Below, one piece after another: positions 51,052 through 61,000 of a stretch of DNA of 64,000 bases. The translations under genes and the position numbers were made by a program. Origin of the DNA: Natronorubrum sediminis (GTDB lineage: Archaea; Halobacteriota; Halobacteria; Halobacteriales; Natrialbaceae); contig NZ_FNWL01000005.1 of assembly GCF_900108095.1 (NCBI RefSeq), positions 124,001 to 188,000 on the forward strand. Direction: 5' to 3'. Position 1 is the first letter of the stretch. Every line of letters begins with the position of its first letter. The notes under the pieces were generated by a model that was not told the DNA's origin, did no database searches, and saw nothing but the letters and a program-made list of their open reading frames with translations.

Positions 51052-51359
51052 GCCAGGACGTCGTTCGAGTCGACGAAGCACCCCTGTTCGAACTGCTGAC
51101 TATCGCCAGTCTCTTTCTCGTCGCACTTCTCGGGACGATCATCGCGTATCAGGCCTACCGAGGCTACCGTCGAAACGGGACGCCGTCGATGCTCTATCTC
51201 GCTACTGGGTTACTGTTGTTGACGCTCTTTCCGTTCGTAATCAACGTCGTCGTGACGACGCTCACGAGCCCGGGACAGGTCGTGACGGTGTTTCTCGAGA
51301 ACGTGAGCCGATTGTGCGGGCTCGTCGCGATCATGTACTCGCTGTACGGTCGTCACTGA
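51048..51359 (+). CDS. Small membrane protein paired with HTH regulator (DUF7521-like)
   Basis: A 103-residue protein with three hydrophobic spans: LLTIASLFLVALLGTIIAYQAY, LYLATGLLLLTLFPFVINVVV and VSRLCGLVAIMYSLY. The pattern resembles haloarchaeal DUF7521 proteins, which follow HTH_20 regulators. It starts within the regulator stop codon, so translation is probably coupled. Role unknown; sensing or sequestering the regulator at the membrane is inferred from linkage. Confidence 0.78.
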   Translation: MSQDVVRVDEAPLFELLTIASLFLVALLGTIIAYQAYRGYRRNGTPSMLYLATGLLLLTLFPFVINVVVTTLTSPGQVVTVFLENVSRLCGLVAIMYSLYGRH

Positions 51360-51729
51360 GTCGAGTGTTGTCACTGCGGTCGGTGGATCAGTTGGCTACG
51401 ACGTTGAAGAGACAGCGCACACCTCGAGCCGAAGCGAAAGTGGGGACCGCGCTGAGGCAGGGTGAGTCGAACCGAGATGGGGCGGGGACCCAACTGGCTA
51501 TCGACTCGAACCCAAGTCAGCGATGTGGCGATGTCTGGATGACATGCGTGATGAAACAACACCAGCTAGCGACGGTGCATTTCATCACCTATGACTTTCT
51601 CCCGTTCACTAATAGTTTCACGAGTGGATTTTCCGAGTTGGAAAATCCGCTCGGAAACTGGGACGAGCCTGGCCGTGATATCCTTGCCCAAGAAGACAGC
51701 TATTCGGCGGCCGAACGAGTGGCTCTGGC
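51360..51729. other. Intergenic region with a 9-bp hairpin
   Basis: About 370 bases. GGATTTTCC (51626-51634) and GGAAAATCC (51640-51648) form a perfect 9-base stem with a GAGTT loop, 82 bases before the universal-stress gene. On the plus strand an open frame crosses it, but codon use is not genome-like. No RNA gene was recognised. Confidence 0.45.
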
Positions 51730-52119
51730 ATGCACTATTTGATCGTGACGATGGGTGTTCACGAAATGGCAGCGTGCTGTGATTACCTCGCCGAACGAGC
51801 GACGTCCGACGATACCGTTACAGTCGTTGGTCTCGCTCCCGGTGAAGAGACACACGCAACACGAGACGCACAGGAGGCACTGAACGTCGCAGCCGTTAGA
51901 CTCCCAGCAGTCGGTGACGTACAGACGACCCTGTTAACGGATGTTGACGACCCTGCCTCGTCGCTTCTCGAGACGGTAGCGACGGCCGACGCAAACGAAC
52001 TGCTCCTCTCTCCGAACGACGACCAGTCAGCAGGTCTCGCGACTACTGGTTCGGTCGTCCAGCGACTGCTCGAGCGATCACCGGTCCCCGTCGTCGTCGT
52101 TCCCCGAACCGATCTGTAA
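51730..52119 (+). CDS. Universal stress protein family, short
   Basis: A 129-residue UspA-like protein. It has MHYLIVTMGVHEMAACCDYL at the start, ANELLLSPNDDQSAGLATTG and the final strand RSPVPVVVVPRTDL. The ATP-binding Gly pattern (GxxGx9GS) is incomplete, so nucleotide binding is uncertain. Unlike the copy at 54509, the N-terminal helix is short. Role in stress response is inferred from family only. It converges with the lipoprotein gene at 52415. Confidence 0.75.
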   Translation: MHYLIVTMGVHEMAACCDYLAERATSDDTVTVVGLAPGEETHATRDAQEALNVAAVRLPAVGDVQTTLLTDVDDPASSLLETVATADANELLLSPNDDQSAGLATTGSVVQRLLERSPVPVVVVPRTDL

Positions 52120-52414
52120 CCGTTGTGCCACAACCATCGATTTTTGCTGTGTTCGGCGGTACGGTGTGCAAATCTGATCGCGTCGGCGACGTCGCGACGA
52201 ACCGCGTTGTTTGTCGTTTTGAACTGTCGGTCTGTAGGCGGTCATGGATTTTCCGTCGACAGCATGACGAATGCGCAAGCGAGCGCCGACAACTCACGAA
52301 GATCAGTTACCGTCACCGGCTTGTGATCGTCTCGCGCGGTGCCGAGAAATCGCTGGACTGGGCTCGAGAACGCTAACTACAATCACGACGGCAGTTATCT
52401 CGGGCGTTGGGCCG
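52120..52414. other. Convergent intergenic region, nothing recognised
   Basis: About 295 bases between two gene ends. Open frames are short and lack family-like sequence. No inverted repeat with a T-run is obvious. Confidence 0.35.
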
Positions 52415-54430
52415 TTAGACGTCCGGGAACGCCGATCCGATCACGTTGCCGTCGTAGCGCAGCGAGACCGACGGCGTCATCTGTTCTGTTTCGACGTTTT
52501 CCATCAGCGTGACACGCTCGCCTTCCTCGAACGTCTCGTCGACTTCCTCCTCGAGGTCGATTTCGGTCGTCTCGCCGTCCGCGAAGACGTCGATCTCGAG
52601 TGACGAAACGGGGAGTGATGGGCCGTCTTCGTACTCGAGAACGAGGGAATCGCCGTCGATTTCGGCGAGGATATCGACGTTCGGTACCGCAGAGCTGCCA
52701 CCGATACGGAAGTCTTCGTCCCAGAAAACACCGATCTGCGCACCGGTTTCCACGTCGTCCAATGTGAGCGTCGATCCGTCGGAGACCGTGTCACCGTCGT
52801 CGCTCCACTGGGTCGATGCGGGTTCGTCGTCGATCCGAAGTTCGTAGTCGTCCGCTGGCTCGGATTCGTCGTCTTCGAACGTCAGTTCGACGGTGAGCCT
52901 GTTCGCCTCGTACTCGTACTCGATCAGAGGCACGCCCGGCGGCTGGACCGTTCGTTGGGCGAGGGAGTTCTCGATCGTTGGTTCTTCCCAGCCGACGACG
53001 ACGGTCTGGCCGGGTTCGATCGAGTCGAGTGTGACCTCGGCACCCTCCTCGAGCGTGTCTCCCTCCCACGGCGTTTCGGACGTAACCGGGTCGTCTTCGC
53101 TGTCGAAGTTGAGTTCGTCGTCGTACACGCCGACGACGAGTTTGTCCCCGTCGAGTGCGTACTCGTCCTCGTAGCGAATCGTCATCGTTTCAGCATCCGC
53201 GTCGTACTGGAGGTCGAAGATGAAGTTGTTGAAGATCGTCGTCCCAAACGAGGATCCAAAGCCGTCGCCTTCGTGAGAGACCGTTACGGAAAGATTCGGC
53301 TCGAGGACGTCCATTTCGAAGCGAATCGTGTCGTCCTCGCCGACCTCGGTTTGACCGTCTGCCCAGATTTCGTCGTCGTACTCCTCGTCCTCGAGTTCGA
53401 TCGTCAGTTCATCGACGGGTGTTGGATCGCCGCTCGTGAACCGAACGTGGACGTACTCGTCGTCGGGATCGAACGATTCGACCTGTAGTCCGCTCGGACT
53501 GTCGTGATCTTCGGCCTGCCGTTGTGCCTCGAGGTCGGTCGTCCAGGAGAGCGTCACGACGTTGTCGTCCGTTTCGATCGTCGGCTCGTCTCCGAGATGT
53601 GCCGGTTCCTGTGCCAGTTCGTCTTCGAAAGCGGAAACGATCTCGTCGGTGACCAACGATTCGGACGCTAATCCGTACACGTACGTGTGCTCGAGCGTGT
53701 CGGCATCGACGACGGTCGTCGCAAACGCTACGTAGTCGATGTCGTCGCCATCGAGGTCGAATTCTGGCACCTCGTCGTCTACGTCCGTGATGGCCGTTCT
53801 CGTGTCGGCATCGGAAATGTAGTCGAGACCCTCGCTCAGTGCAGGCTCTTCGTCGAGTAGCGTCGGTTCGTCGTCACCGACGGTCTCGAGTGCAGCGTCG
53901 ATGGTCGACTCCGACTCGGCAAAGAGGGCAACGTCGTCGACGACGGCGACGGCGTCGTCGCTGTCGCCGTGCGTGGCGTACTCGTAAGAGACTCCGCTAT
54001 CGTGGTCTTTCGACTCGAGGGAGACGTCCGTCTCGAGGTCGAGCGTATCGAGATCACCGTCCTCGAGGGAGATGACGGTAAGCGGAACCGAAAAGTCGTC
54101 TGCGTCTTCGACGACGATGCCACTCGAGACGGCCTCGGCGTCGCCGCCCCACTCTTGTAGCGCGGCGGTTCCGAGGCCGAACGCGAGGCCGTATCCGTCC
54201 GGCGTGTCTGCCGTCTCGAGTCGGTCGATGTCTGCGGCCGTGAGTGTTATTTCGGTGTCGAAGGCGTCCGGTACGTATTCGAACAACGTCTCGACGTCGA
54301 CGTCGACATCGTCGTCAGAGCCGCCATCTGAGGGGGCTGAATCGTCAGTCAGCGAGAGGCAGCCAGCGGTCGTCGCCGCGACTGCCGCTCCGATCCCACC
54401 GAGTAGCGCTCTGCGGGGACAATCGTCCAT
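52415..54430 (-). CDS. Tat lipoprotein with four repeated beta domains
   Basis: A 671-residue surface lipoprotein. RRALLGGIGAAVAATTAGC is a Tat signal with a lipobox. Residues about 40-330 form a first region (FEYVPDAFDTEITLTAADID, YGLAFGLGTAALQEW) of unknown fold. From about 345 to 671 there are four repeats of roughly 80 residues, each with an exposed hydrophobic strand and a polar loop: VHVRFTSGDPTPVDELTIEL; MTIRYEDEYALDGDKLVVGV; LTVELTFEDDESEPADDYEL; LVLEYEDGPSLPVSSLEIDV. They resemble the Ig-like beta sandwich of archaeal pilins. It probably acts at the cell surface; no ligand motif is evident. Confidence 0.8.
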   Translation of the reverse strand: MDDCPRRALLGGIGAAVAATTAGCLSLTDDSAPSDGGSDDDVDVDVETLFEYVPDAFDTEITLTAADIDRLETADTPDGYGLAFGLGTAALQEWGGDAEAVSSGIVVEDADDFSVPLTVISLEDGDLDTLDLETDVSLESKDHDSGVSYEYATHGDSDDAVAVVDDVALFAESESTIDAALETVGDDEPTLLDEEPALSEGLDYISDADTRTAITDVDDEVPEFDLDGDDIDYVAFATTVVDADTLEHTYVYGLASESLVTDEIVSAFEDELAQEPAHLGDEPTIETDDNVVTLSWTTDLEAQRQAEDHDSPSGLQVESFDPDDEYVHVRFTSGDPTPVDELTIELEDEEYDDEIWADGQTEVGEDDTIRFEMDVLEPNLSVTVSHEGDGFGSSFGTTIFNNFIFDLQYDADAETMTIRYEDEYALDGDKLVVGVYDDELNFDSEDDPVTSETPWEGDTLEEGAEVTLDSIEPGQTVVVGWEEPTIENSLAQRTVQPPGVPLIEYEYEANRLTVELTFEDDESEPADDYELRIDDEPASTQWSDDGDTVSDGSTLTLDDVETGAQIGVFWDEDFRIGGSSAVPNVDILAEIDGDSLVLEYEDGPSLPVSSLEIDVFADGETTEIDLEEEVDETFEEGERVTLMENVETEQMTPSVSLRYDGNVIGSAFPDV

Positions 54431-54508
54431 ACCATCGTATGGTCCGATTCGATATAAGTATATTTTGATGACATTCTGGGTCAGTTATTTATCTCGCTAT
54501 TATTTTCC

Positions 54509-54910
54509 CTAGCCAACGATGAGGACCGGCACGGATGCATCCGGCGCGACTTGTTTCGTGAGACTCGGTCGGCGAAGTCGCTCGAGGCCGCGGTGTCGAC
54601 CCATGACGAGGAGGTCGACTTCGTGCTCCGACGCGTACTCGAGGATCGACCGCGCACGAAGGCCGTGTGTGACCGTCGTTCGAACGTCGTCGAGGCCGTT
54701 GTCCGCGGCGAGAGTTGCAACGTGATCGACGGCGTCCGTGCCGATCGTCTCGAGGTCCTCGAAGTCGATTCCTGGCGCGATTTCGGCGGAGTTGATGACG
54801 TAGAGCACGTGGAGCGTTGCGTCGTGGACGGCTGCCAACTCGAGTGCCTCCTCGATCGCTCGGTCGGTGTTTGGCCGCCCGTCGGTAGGGAGCAAAATCG
54901 CGTCGTACAT
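54509..54910 (-). CDS. Universal stress protein
   Basis: A 133-residue UspA domain. It begins YDAILLPTDGRPNTDRAIEEAL and has LHVLYVINSAE and the nucleotide-binding end MGRHRGLERLRRPSLTKQVA, then DASVPVLIV. The GxxG with Ser three turns later suggests ATP binding, though spacing is not ideal. Function is inferred from family: a stress-induced nucleotide-binding protein. It is monocistronic, in the same direction as the lipoprotein gene and separated from it by 78 bases. Confidence 0.88.
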   Translation of the reverse strand: MYDAILLPTDGRPNTDRAIEEALELAAVHDATLHVLYVINSAEIAPGIDFEDLETIGTDAVDHVATLAADNGLDDVRTTVTHGLRARSILEYASEHEVDLLVMGRHRGLERLRRPSLTKQVAPDASVPVLIVG

Positions 54911-55098
54911 ACGCGACGGTTACGGTAACGGGGGACAAAATGCCTGAGGAACGTCCCGCGATGTGAGACTGTGGCGCTGTTGTGTCATTCACGGAGTGCG
55001 ATGTGATCGGTTCGATCGGCTATCGGACGAGTGCGCACCCGAAAACATGTAGAACGGCCGAGTAGAAGGGGGTGATTTCGCTGTGGGTAGTAGACGGC

Positions 55099-55108
55099 TA
55101 CTTAATCC
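55099..55108 (+). promoter_or_regulatory. TATA box of the aminotransferase gene
   Basis: TACTTAATCC lies about 24-33 bases before the ATG at 55132, fitting a leaderless transcript. No inverted repeat is apparent. Confidence 0.4.
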
Positions 55109-55131
55109 ATAGTTTCGTGAACGATCGGTCG

Positions 55132-56262
55132 ATGAGCGACGAGATTCCGTTGTTCGAAATTCCGTGGGACGAGACCGATATCTCGAATGCGGTTGACTCG
55201 ATCTCGAGAGGTGCGTACTGGGCAAACGGACCGTACATCGACGCGTTCGAACGTGGACTCGAGGAGTACCTCGGCGTCGAGCACGCAGTGACGGTCAACT
55301 CGGGGACGACTGCGTTGGTCGCCGCGTTGAAGGCGTACGGAATCGGCGAGGGCGACGAAGTGATCGTCCCGTCGTTTACGTTCATCGCGACGGCGAATGC
55401 GGTCCGTCTCGTCGGGGCGACGCCGGTGTTTGCCGATATCGACCGACGGACGTACGGACTCGATCCCGAGCACGTCGAGACGCAGGTAACGGACGACACG
55501 GCGGCGCTCTTACCGATCCATCCCTTCGGTGCAGCCTGCGACGTCGATCCGTTGGCGGACATTGCAGCGGAGCTCGAGGTGCCGCTGATCGAGGACGCTG
55601 CCGAGGCGTTCGGTGGCGACTATCGCGGACGAACGCTGGGAACGATCGGCGACGCAGGGGTGTTTAGCTTCTGTCAGAACAAGGTCCTGCCCACGGGTGA
55701 AGGCGGCGCGGTCGTCACCGACGACGACGCCGTCGCACGACGACTCGAGCAGTTTCGGTCGCACGGTCGGTCGTCGTCGGATTACTTCGACTCGGCCAGC
55801 AGCGGCGAGTACACGGCCCTCGGGACGAATATTCGTATGTCCGATCTCGTTGCGAGTATCGGCTGTTCCCAACTCGAGCGAGTCGAGACGCACATCTCGA
55901 ATCGTCGTGCCGTCGCGGCGCAACTCTCCGAACAGCTACGTGCGCTCGAGGGCGTCGAGCCACACACTGCCGGCGGATACGGTCGGCACGTCTATCAGCT
56001 ATACACGGTGACACTCGAGCCGGAAATCGACCGAAAATCCATTATCGACGCCCTAGACCGTCGGGGAATCGCATCGAAGGTGTACTGGGATCCCGGCGTC
56101 CACCTCACCGAAGCCTACCGCGAGGAATACGGGTACGAGGCGGGAACGCTCCCGATAACGGAGGAGATTACGAGCCGAGTACTCTCGCTTCCGATGCACC
56201 CGGATCTGGAATCCCACGAGATCGATCGCATCGTCGAGGGTGTCGCAGCCGGCCTCGAGTAA
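55132..56262 (+). CDS. DegT/DnrJ/EryC1 sugar aminotransferase
   Basis: A 376-residue PLP enzyme. VNSGTTALVAALKAYGI binds phosphate, IEDAAEAFGGDYRG has the PLP-ring Asp, and FSFCQNKVLPTGEGGAVVT carries the Schiff-base Lys. C-terminal motifs are HPDLESHEIDRIVEGVAAGL. It should aminate a keto-sugar nucleotide, different from the one at 11042 because the partner genes differ. The next gene, 224 bases downstream, is a sugar epimerase fusion; the pair may serve one glycan. ATG 55132 is chosen over upstream codons by similarity and promoter spacing. Confidence 0.88.
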   Translation: MSDEIPLFEIPWDETDISNAVDSISRGAYWANGPYIDAFERGLEEYLGVEHAVTVNSGTTALVAALKAYGIGEGDEVIVPSFTFIATANAVRLVGATPVFADIDRRTYGLDPEHVETQVTDDTAALLPIHPFGAACDVDPLADIAAELEVPLIEDAAEAFGGDYRGRTLGTIGDAGVFSFCQNKVLPTGEGGAVVTDDDAVARRLEQFRSHGRSSSDYFDSASSGEYTALGTNIRMSDLVASIGCSQLERVETHISNRRAVAAQLSEQLRALEGVEPHTAGGYGRHVYQLYTVTLEPEIDRKSIIDALDRRGIASKVYWDPGVHLTEAYREEYGYEAGTLPITEEITSRVLSLPMHPDLESHEIDRIVEGVAAGLE

Positions 56263-56486
56263 GCGTCTAACGAAAACCGAGTAGACACTGTCATCTGATT
56301 GATTTTCACCATCGTCAGTATGTGTACCCCGTGTTTACCGCTGTCTCGAGCGTGTTCGGTCAGTGACCTCCCTCGAGTCGCCCAATCGATTCATAACAAA
56401 GGGGTGTCCGCCGGTTTGAGTGGGTAAGCCGCCCGTCGTCGGCTTCGCGGTCGACGATACGGGGCAGTTGGAGCCGATTTGTAATC

Positions 56487-57950
56487 ATGAAATGGCCAGT
56501 CACAGCCGATTCGCGTCTATCGATCCGTGAGGCGATCGGACGGATCGAACGATCTGAATCAGGGGGTATCGTACTCGTCGACGACGAACACCGACTCGTC
56601 GGGACCGCGACAGCGACCCGACTGAGACGGCAGTTGTTCGAGGGCGTTTCGCCAGACGCCGAGCTGTCTACCGTCGTGGATACGTCGCCGGTCGTCGTCG
56701 AGTCGGACGGAACGACACGCCCGTACGGAGACACCGATAACACCGACGAACGTGCGTATCAGACCCGACCGACTGTCGCTCCCGTCATCGACGACGACGA
56801 GCGAGTGGTCGACGTCACGATCGTTGGCGAGGCGAAGAATCGATCACAGCCGGTCGAACACGAATCCAACGGGGTCGAAACGGTACTCGTCGTCGGTGGC
56901 GCGGGCTACCTCGGCTCGGTTCTGTGCCGACAACTTCTCGCGGACGGATTCCACGTCCGGATCCTCGATCCGATGATGTACGGCGACGCTGGCATCGTCG
57001 ATCTCGTCGACTCCGAACGGTGTTCGGTCGTTCGAGACGACGCACGATCGGTCGAGACGGTACTCTCGGCGATCGACGGCGTCGACGCCGTCGTGCATCT
57101 CGGCGGAATCGTCGGCGATCCGGCCTCAGAAATTTCGCCGAAGAAGACCCTCGAGTACAATCTCCACTCGACGCAACTGCTCGCGTCGCTGTGTAAGTAC
57201 CACGGCATCGATCGATTCGTCTTCGCGTCGACGTGTAGCGTCTACGGACGTGCCAGCGCTGCCACGGGACGGTTGTCCGAGGAGTCAGCGCTGAACCCCG
57301 TCTCGTTGTACGCGCGCCTGAAGATCCAATCCGAACGTGTGCTCCGCGACCTCGCCGACGAGAACTTTTCGCCGACGATCCTCCGAATGGCGACGGTCTA
57401 CGGACAGTCGCCGCGGATGCGATTCGACCTCGTCGGTAACATTCTGCCAGCAAAGGCCTACACCACGGAGACGATACCCGTCTTCGGCGGCGAGCAGTAT
57501 CGCCCGAATGTCCACGTCGAAGACGCCGCTCGAGCGTACGTGACGTGCCTGAACGCTCCGCTCGACGCCGTCGCCGACACGGTGTACAACGTCGGCTCGA
57601 ACCAGCAAAATTACCGTATCGACGAACTCGCGACCATCGTGGCCGACTGTTTCCCCGACGCGTCGATCGAGTACCACGACAACCACACCGACGAGCGAAG
57701 TTACCGCGTCGAATTCGAGAAGATTCGGACCGAACTCGGCTTCGAGCCCGAGCGCTCGATTCGCGATCACTGTCTCGAGTTACGACGATCGTTCGAGGCT
57801 GGTGCCTACGACGAGTACACGAGCACCCGGTACAGCAACTACGAAACGCTCGCTCGAGCGCCGAGCTACGAGGAGACGGCGGCCGTCCTCGAACTCCCGT
57901 CGTCCGGACCCAACCGACCGGCGGAAGAGCTCCCGTCGAACGAGATCTGA
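56487..57950 (+). CDS. CBS-domain/extended SDR sugar epimerase fusion
   Basis: A 487-residue protein with two parts. Residues 1-125 look like a CBS pair: SIREAIGRIERSESGGIVLV, EHRLVGTATATRLRRQLFEG, then APVIDDDERVVDVTIVGE. From about 131 it is an extended short-chain dehydrogenase: VLVVGGAGYLGSVLCRQLL, FASTCSVYGRAS, YARLKIQSERVL (YxxxK) and FGGEQYRPNVHVEDAARAY. CBS domains bind adenine nucleotides and usually occur in front of sugar nucleotidyltransferases, so their fusion to an epimerase is unusual. Product is probably a nucleotide-sugar epimerase or dehydratase with nucleotide regulation. The aminotransferase gene precedes it. Confidence 0.82.
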   Translation: MKWPVTADSRLSIREAIGRIERSESGGIVLVDDEHRLVGTATATRLRRQLFEGVSPDAELSTVVDTSPVVVESDGTTRPYGDTDNTDERAYQTRPTVAPVIDDDERVVDVTIVGEAKNRSQPVEHESNGVETVLVVGGAGYLGSVLCRQLLADGFHVRILDPMMYGDAGIVDLVDSERCSVVRDDARSVETVLSAIDGVDAVVHLGGIVGDPASEISPKKTLEYNLHSTQLLASLCKYHGIDRFVFASTCSVYGRASAATGRLSEESALNPVSLYARLKIQSERVLRDLADENFSPTILRMATVYGQSPRMRFDLVGNILPAKAYTTETIPVFGGEQYRPNVHVEDAARAYVTCLNAPLDAVADTVYNVGSNQQNYRIDELATIVADCFPDASIEYHDNHTDERSYRVEFEKIRTELGFEPERSIRDHCLELRRSFEAGAYDEYTSTRYSNYETLARAPSYEETAAVLELPSSGPNRPAEELPSNEI

Positions 57951-58063
57951 GCGAAAGAGAGTACGAGAAAAACGAGTACGAAAGCGCGCGGGAACGGGGA
58001 GGAGACGAGAAAGACTATGTGGGTCCGTTGGCTTCATCGTGACAGTTCACTCTCCTGCGTAAT

Positions 58064-61000
58064 ATGCAGCCAACACGTCCCTATCGAACGAATCGCGATC
58101 TGTTTTCGAATCACTACCTCGACGAACAACTCCCCAAAACCGACGCGTGGCGTGACGTCGACGACGACGAGTTGCAAGCCGCGTTCGACGCCGTCTCCGA
58201 CCTGTGGGAACGCGAGCGAGCGACGGCCCCGAAACGCAACGAATCGCAACTCGAGGAGACGTTCATCCGGCCGATCTTTCGACTGCTGGGGATTCCATTC
58301 GAGGTCGAAGCGAAGACGGATCGGACCCGGAGACGCCCTGACTACGCGTTCTTCGACACCGAAGAAACCGCTCGAGACGCGTACGATCGACGAGCGGAAG
58401 GGGGAGATTTCTACGCGAACGCGCTCGCAGTCGCAGACGCCAAACGCTGGGGTCGGCCACTCGACACCCGCGGCAGCGGCGACCACCGGCGGGATTTCGA
58501 GAATCCGAGCTACCAGATCCACGTCTACTTACAGGAGACGCCGGCCGAGTGGGCCGTCCTCACCGACGGAAAGACGTGGCGACTCTACTACGGGCCGACG
58601 AGCCACCGACTCGACTCCTACTACGAGATCGACCTCCCGACGCTCCTCGAGTGCGGCGATCTTTCGGACTTCAAGTACTTCTACCTCTTCTTCCGCCACG
58701 AGGCATTCCGTGCGGACGGCCGCGGCGACCGGTTTCTCGACGACGTCTACGCAGAATCGAGCGTCTTCGCGCAGGAACTCGGTGCGGACCTCCAGGACAA
58801 CATCTACGAGGCGATTACGGTCCTCGCAGCGGGCTACCTCGAGTATCCCGAAAACGACGTCGGCGAGGCGGACCTCGAACTCGTCCACGACAGCTCGCTC
58901 ATCTATCTGTATCGCCTGATATTCGTCCTCTACGCGGAGAGCGACGGCCGCGACCTACTCGATACGTCCAACGAGATTTACGAACGATCGTACAGCCTCC
59001 ACTCGCTCAAACAGACCGTGGCCGCCGAACTCGACGGGGCGACGAACACGTATCACAGCTGGCAAAACACGCTCGAGTCGCGGCTAGCTGACCTGTTCGC
59101 GCTCGTCGATCGGGGTAGCGAATCGCAGGGAATTCCCCCCGGAGAGCTCTCCGTGCCGGCGTACAACGGTGGCCTGTTTCGCACCGATCCGGACGAGACC
59201 GATAGTCCGGAAGCCCGATTCCTCGCGGCGAACTCCATCGGCGATGAGCACCTCGCGACCGTCATCGATCTGCTCACGCGAAGCGAGGCAACCGAGGGCG
59301 ACGGGAAGACCTTCGTCGACTACTCCTCGCTCGACGTTCGCCATCTCGGCAGCATCTACGAGGGGTTGCTCGAGTACCAACTCTCGATTGCCGACGAACC
59401 GATGGCCCTCGAGGACGGCGAGTACGTCGTCGCCGAGGCGGACGCCCCAGCCGAGGAAATCGCCGTCGCTGCGGGCGAGGTGTACCTCTCGACCGACAGC
59501 GGCGAGCGCAAATCGACGGGATCGTACTACACCCCTGAACCGGTCGTCGAGTACATCGTCGAGGAGACACTCGAGCCCCTCGTCGCGGAGATTCGTCGGG
59601 ACCTCGTCGGCCAGAGCCCGCACGGAGGCAATCGAGGCTTTGCCGACGAGTTCGCCGAACGGGTGTTCGAACTGAACGTCCTCGATCCCGCAATGGGCAG
59701 CGGGCACTTCCTGACGAACGCCGTCGACTATCTCGCTCGAGAGATCGTCGACGCCCAGGAGCGCCAGGCGGGCCAGGACGGCCTCGAGACGGTCGACGAC
59801 GACCACGACATCAACTGGGCGCGCCGGCAGGTCGCCCAGCGGTGTATCTACGGCGTCGATCTCAACCCGCTCGCCGTCGAGTTGGCGAAGGTGTCGCTGT
59901 GGCTCCGAACGCTCGCTGCGGAGCAGCCACTGGCGTTTCTCGACCACCACCTGAAGGCCGGGAACTCACTGGTCGGAAGCGACATCGAGTCGATCGAGGG
60001 ACTGGAGTCAGCGGGCCCGGGCGATGGTCAAAACGCCACGTTAGCCGACTTCGGCATCGCACGAAAGGGGACGATCGAACAGTTACTCCACATCTATCAG
60101 GACTTCATCGCCATCGAGAACCGAGACCTCGCCGACGTCAAGCAGATGGAAGCCAAGTACGACGAGTTCGAGCGGAACAAACTTCGCCAGCGACTCGAAG
60201 CGATGGCACACGTCCAGACGGCGGCCGACGTTGGCCTGTCGGTCCCGGACGGAGCGTACGAGCGGATGGCCAGGGCGCTCGAGGACGACTCCCGCTGGGC
60301 CGACCTGGAGGGAACGGAGTGGTTCCGGACAGCACAGGAGTGGGCCGCTCGCGACCGGTACTTCCACTGGCGACTCGAGTACCCCGAAGTCTTCTACACC
60401 GACTCGGGAGCCGAACGCGAGTCCGGCGGATTCGACGCCGTCATCGGCAATCCGCCGTGGGTCAGGAGCATCACACTCAAGCGGGCCGATGTCGACCTTT
60501 GGAACTATTACGGAACGCAGTACGAGGCCGCCTCGAGCGGGGAGTTCGACAGCTATCTCTGTTTTATCGAACACGGACTCGAGTTACTCGCCGACGACGG
60601 CGAGTTCGGGTACATCGTCCCGAACAAGTGGCTCACGTCTCAGGCGGGCGAATCCCTCCGATCGTACATCGGCGAGCGAGGCGGCCTCGAGCAACTCGTC
60701 GACTTCGGCTCCTACCAGTTGTTCGACGGCATCACGACCTACTCCTGCGTGCTTTTGGCGAACGGCGACGAGACGCAAGGTGTCGATATCTGGCAGTTAG
60801 TGGCGCCCGCATCCGAAGGGGAGACGCCACTCCCCGACGACGACAGTGAGTGGCAAAACGGCACGGTCGACCACGAAACGCTCGACGGTAATCCGTGGTC
60901 GTTCGACATCGGCCCCGTCGGTGCACTCTTCGATCGACTATCCGAGAATCCGACGCTCGACGATATCGCGAGCGTTTTCAAAGGAATCGGCACGAACGCT

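Noticed and set aside
51470-51510. Possible tRNA on minus strand (GGTTCGAGTC)
   Set aside because: Flanking bases do not pair into a 5-base T-stem or acceptor stem.
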